From Siminovitchia sediminis (GTDB taxonomy: Bacteria > Bacillota > Bacilli > Bacillales > Bacillaceae_C), in assembly GCF_042680885.1 (NCBI RefSeq), contig NZ_JBHUEO010000062.1:22209-86208 (forward strand): a stretch of DNA of 64,000 nt, written 5' to 3'. This document shows positions 63,995-64,000 of this stretch, one piece after another. Each line of letters starts with the position of its first letter. The first letter of the stretch is position 1. The notes beneath the pieces are model-generated. The model was not told the origin of the DNA. It ran no database searches and was given only the letters and a program-made list of their open reading frames with translations. The position numbers and the translations under genes are program-made.

Positions 63995-64000
63995 TATGTC

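Overview
The window is a chromosomal segment of a member of the Bacillaceae with moderate GC. The backbone gene order gatB-gatA-gatC-camS(yerH)-ligA-pcrA-pcrB ... yerC-yerB-yerA-purD...purE-yebG-yebE is the Bacillus subtilis order. The rlmCD and dagK genes that follow gatB in B. subtilis are also present. Ribosome binding sites are strong (AAGGAGG type), TTG/GTG starts are frequent, and most genes lie on the minus strand. There are two assembly gaps (29975-30164 and 35832-35998), both inside tandem repeats.

Layout. 1-2800: copper export (copZ start, copA, csoR with its operator). 3000-5240: stress-type catalase. 5380-7310: FadR-type regulator plus CynX-like MFS transporter. 7570-9720: arsRBC arsenic resistance. 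9795-10700: a manganese (yybP-ykoY) riboswitch with terminator controlling a divergent protein-kinase-like gene. 10880-15650: pyridoxal kinase, then a quinone/catechol-type detoxification block (NmrA-like reductase, FMN reductase, luciferase-like monooxygenase, CatE-like dioxygenase, DoxX) in which two genes are broken. 16300-18900: dihydrouridine synthase, a decayed second copy of its 5' end, a leader-peptide/membrane-protein unit and other remnants. 18960-23800: rlmCD, sirtuin, PCYCGC lipoprotein, small membrane protein, GNAT, dagK. 23866-26828: a four-gene ECF sigma / anti-sigma / triple-TM2 / membrane-protein operon. 27279-30735: a secreted SH3-repeat glucosaminidase. 30842-31642: arylamine N-acetyltransferase. 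32213-42262: the gatCAB-camS-ligA-pcrA-pcrB block. 42400-45454: a symporter remnant, a trans-sulfuration enzyme, an Lrp regulator with a damaged start, DUF2200. 45722-48867: yerC, yerB and an adenine-deaminase-like gene. 49203-49800: an array of 27 exact 20-bp units. 49909-62354: the purine operon purEKBSQLFMNHD without purC, headed by a promoter, PurBoxes and a guanine riboswitch. 62635-63365: yebG/yebE. The window closes with the 5S gene of a leftward rRNA operon.

How it works together. The pur operon converts PRPP to IMP under dual PurR and guanine-riboswitch control, but lacks SAICAR synthetase here. PurF also has no ordinary start codon upstream of its catalytic cysteine. Several stress modules (copper, arsenic, catalase, electrophile/catechol, cell-envelope sigma) sit next to each other.

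Most unusual points: the Mn-riboswitch-kinase unit, the missing purC, the purF start, the 20-bp array, a catalase lacking the distal-pocket asparagine, a leader peptide behind an orphan terminator, and several one-lesion gene disruptions that are either real decay or assembly errors.
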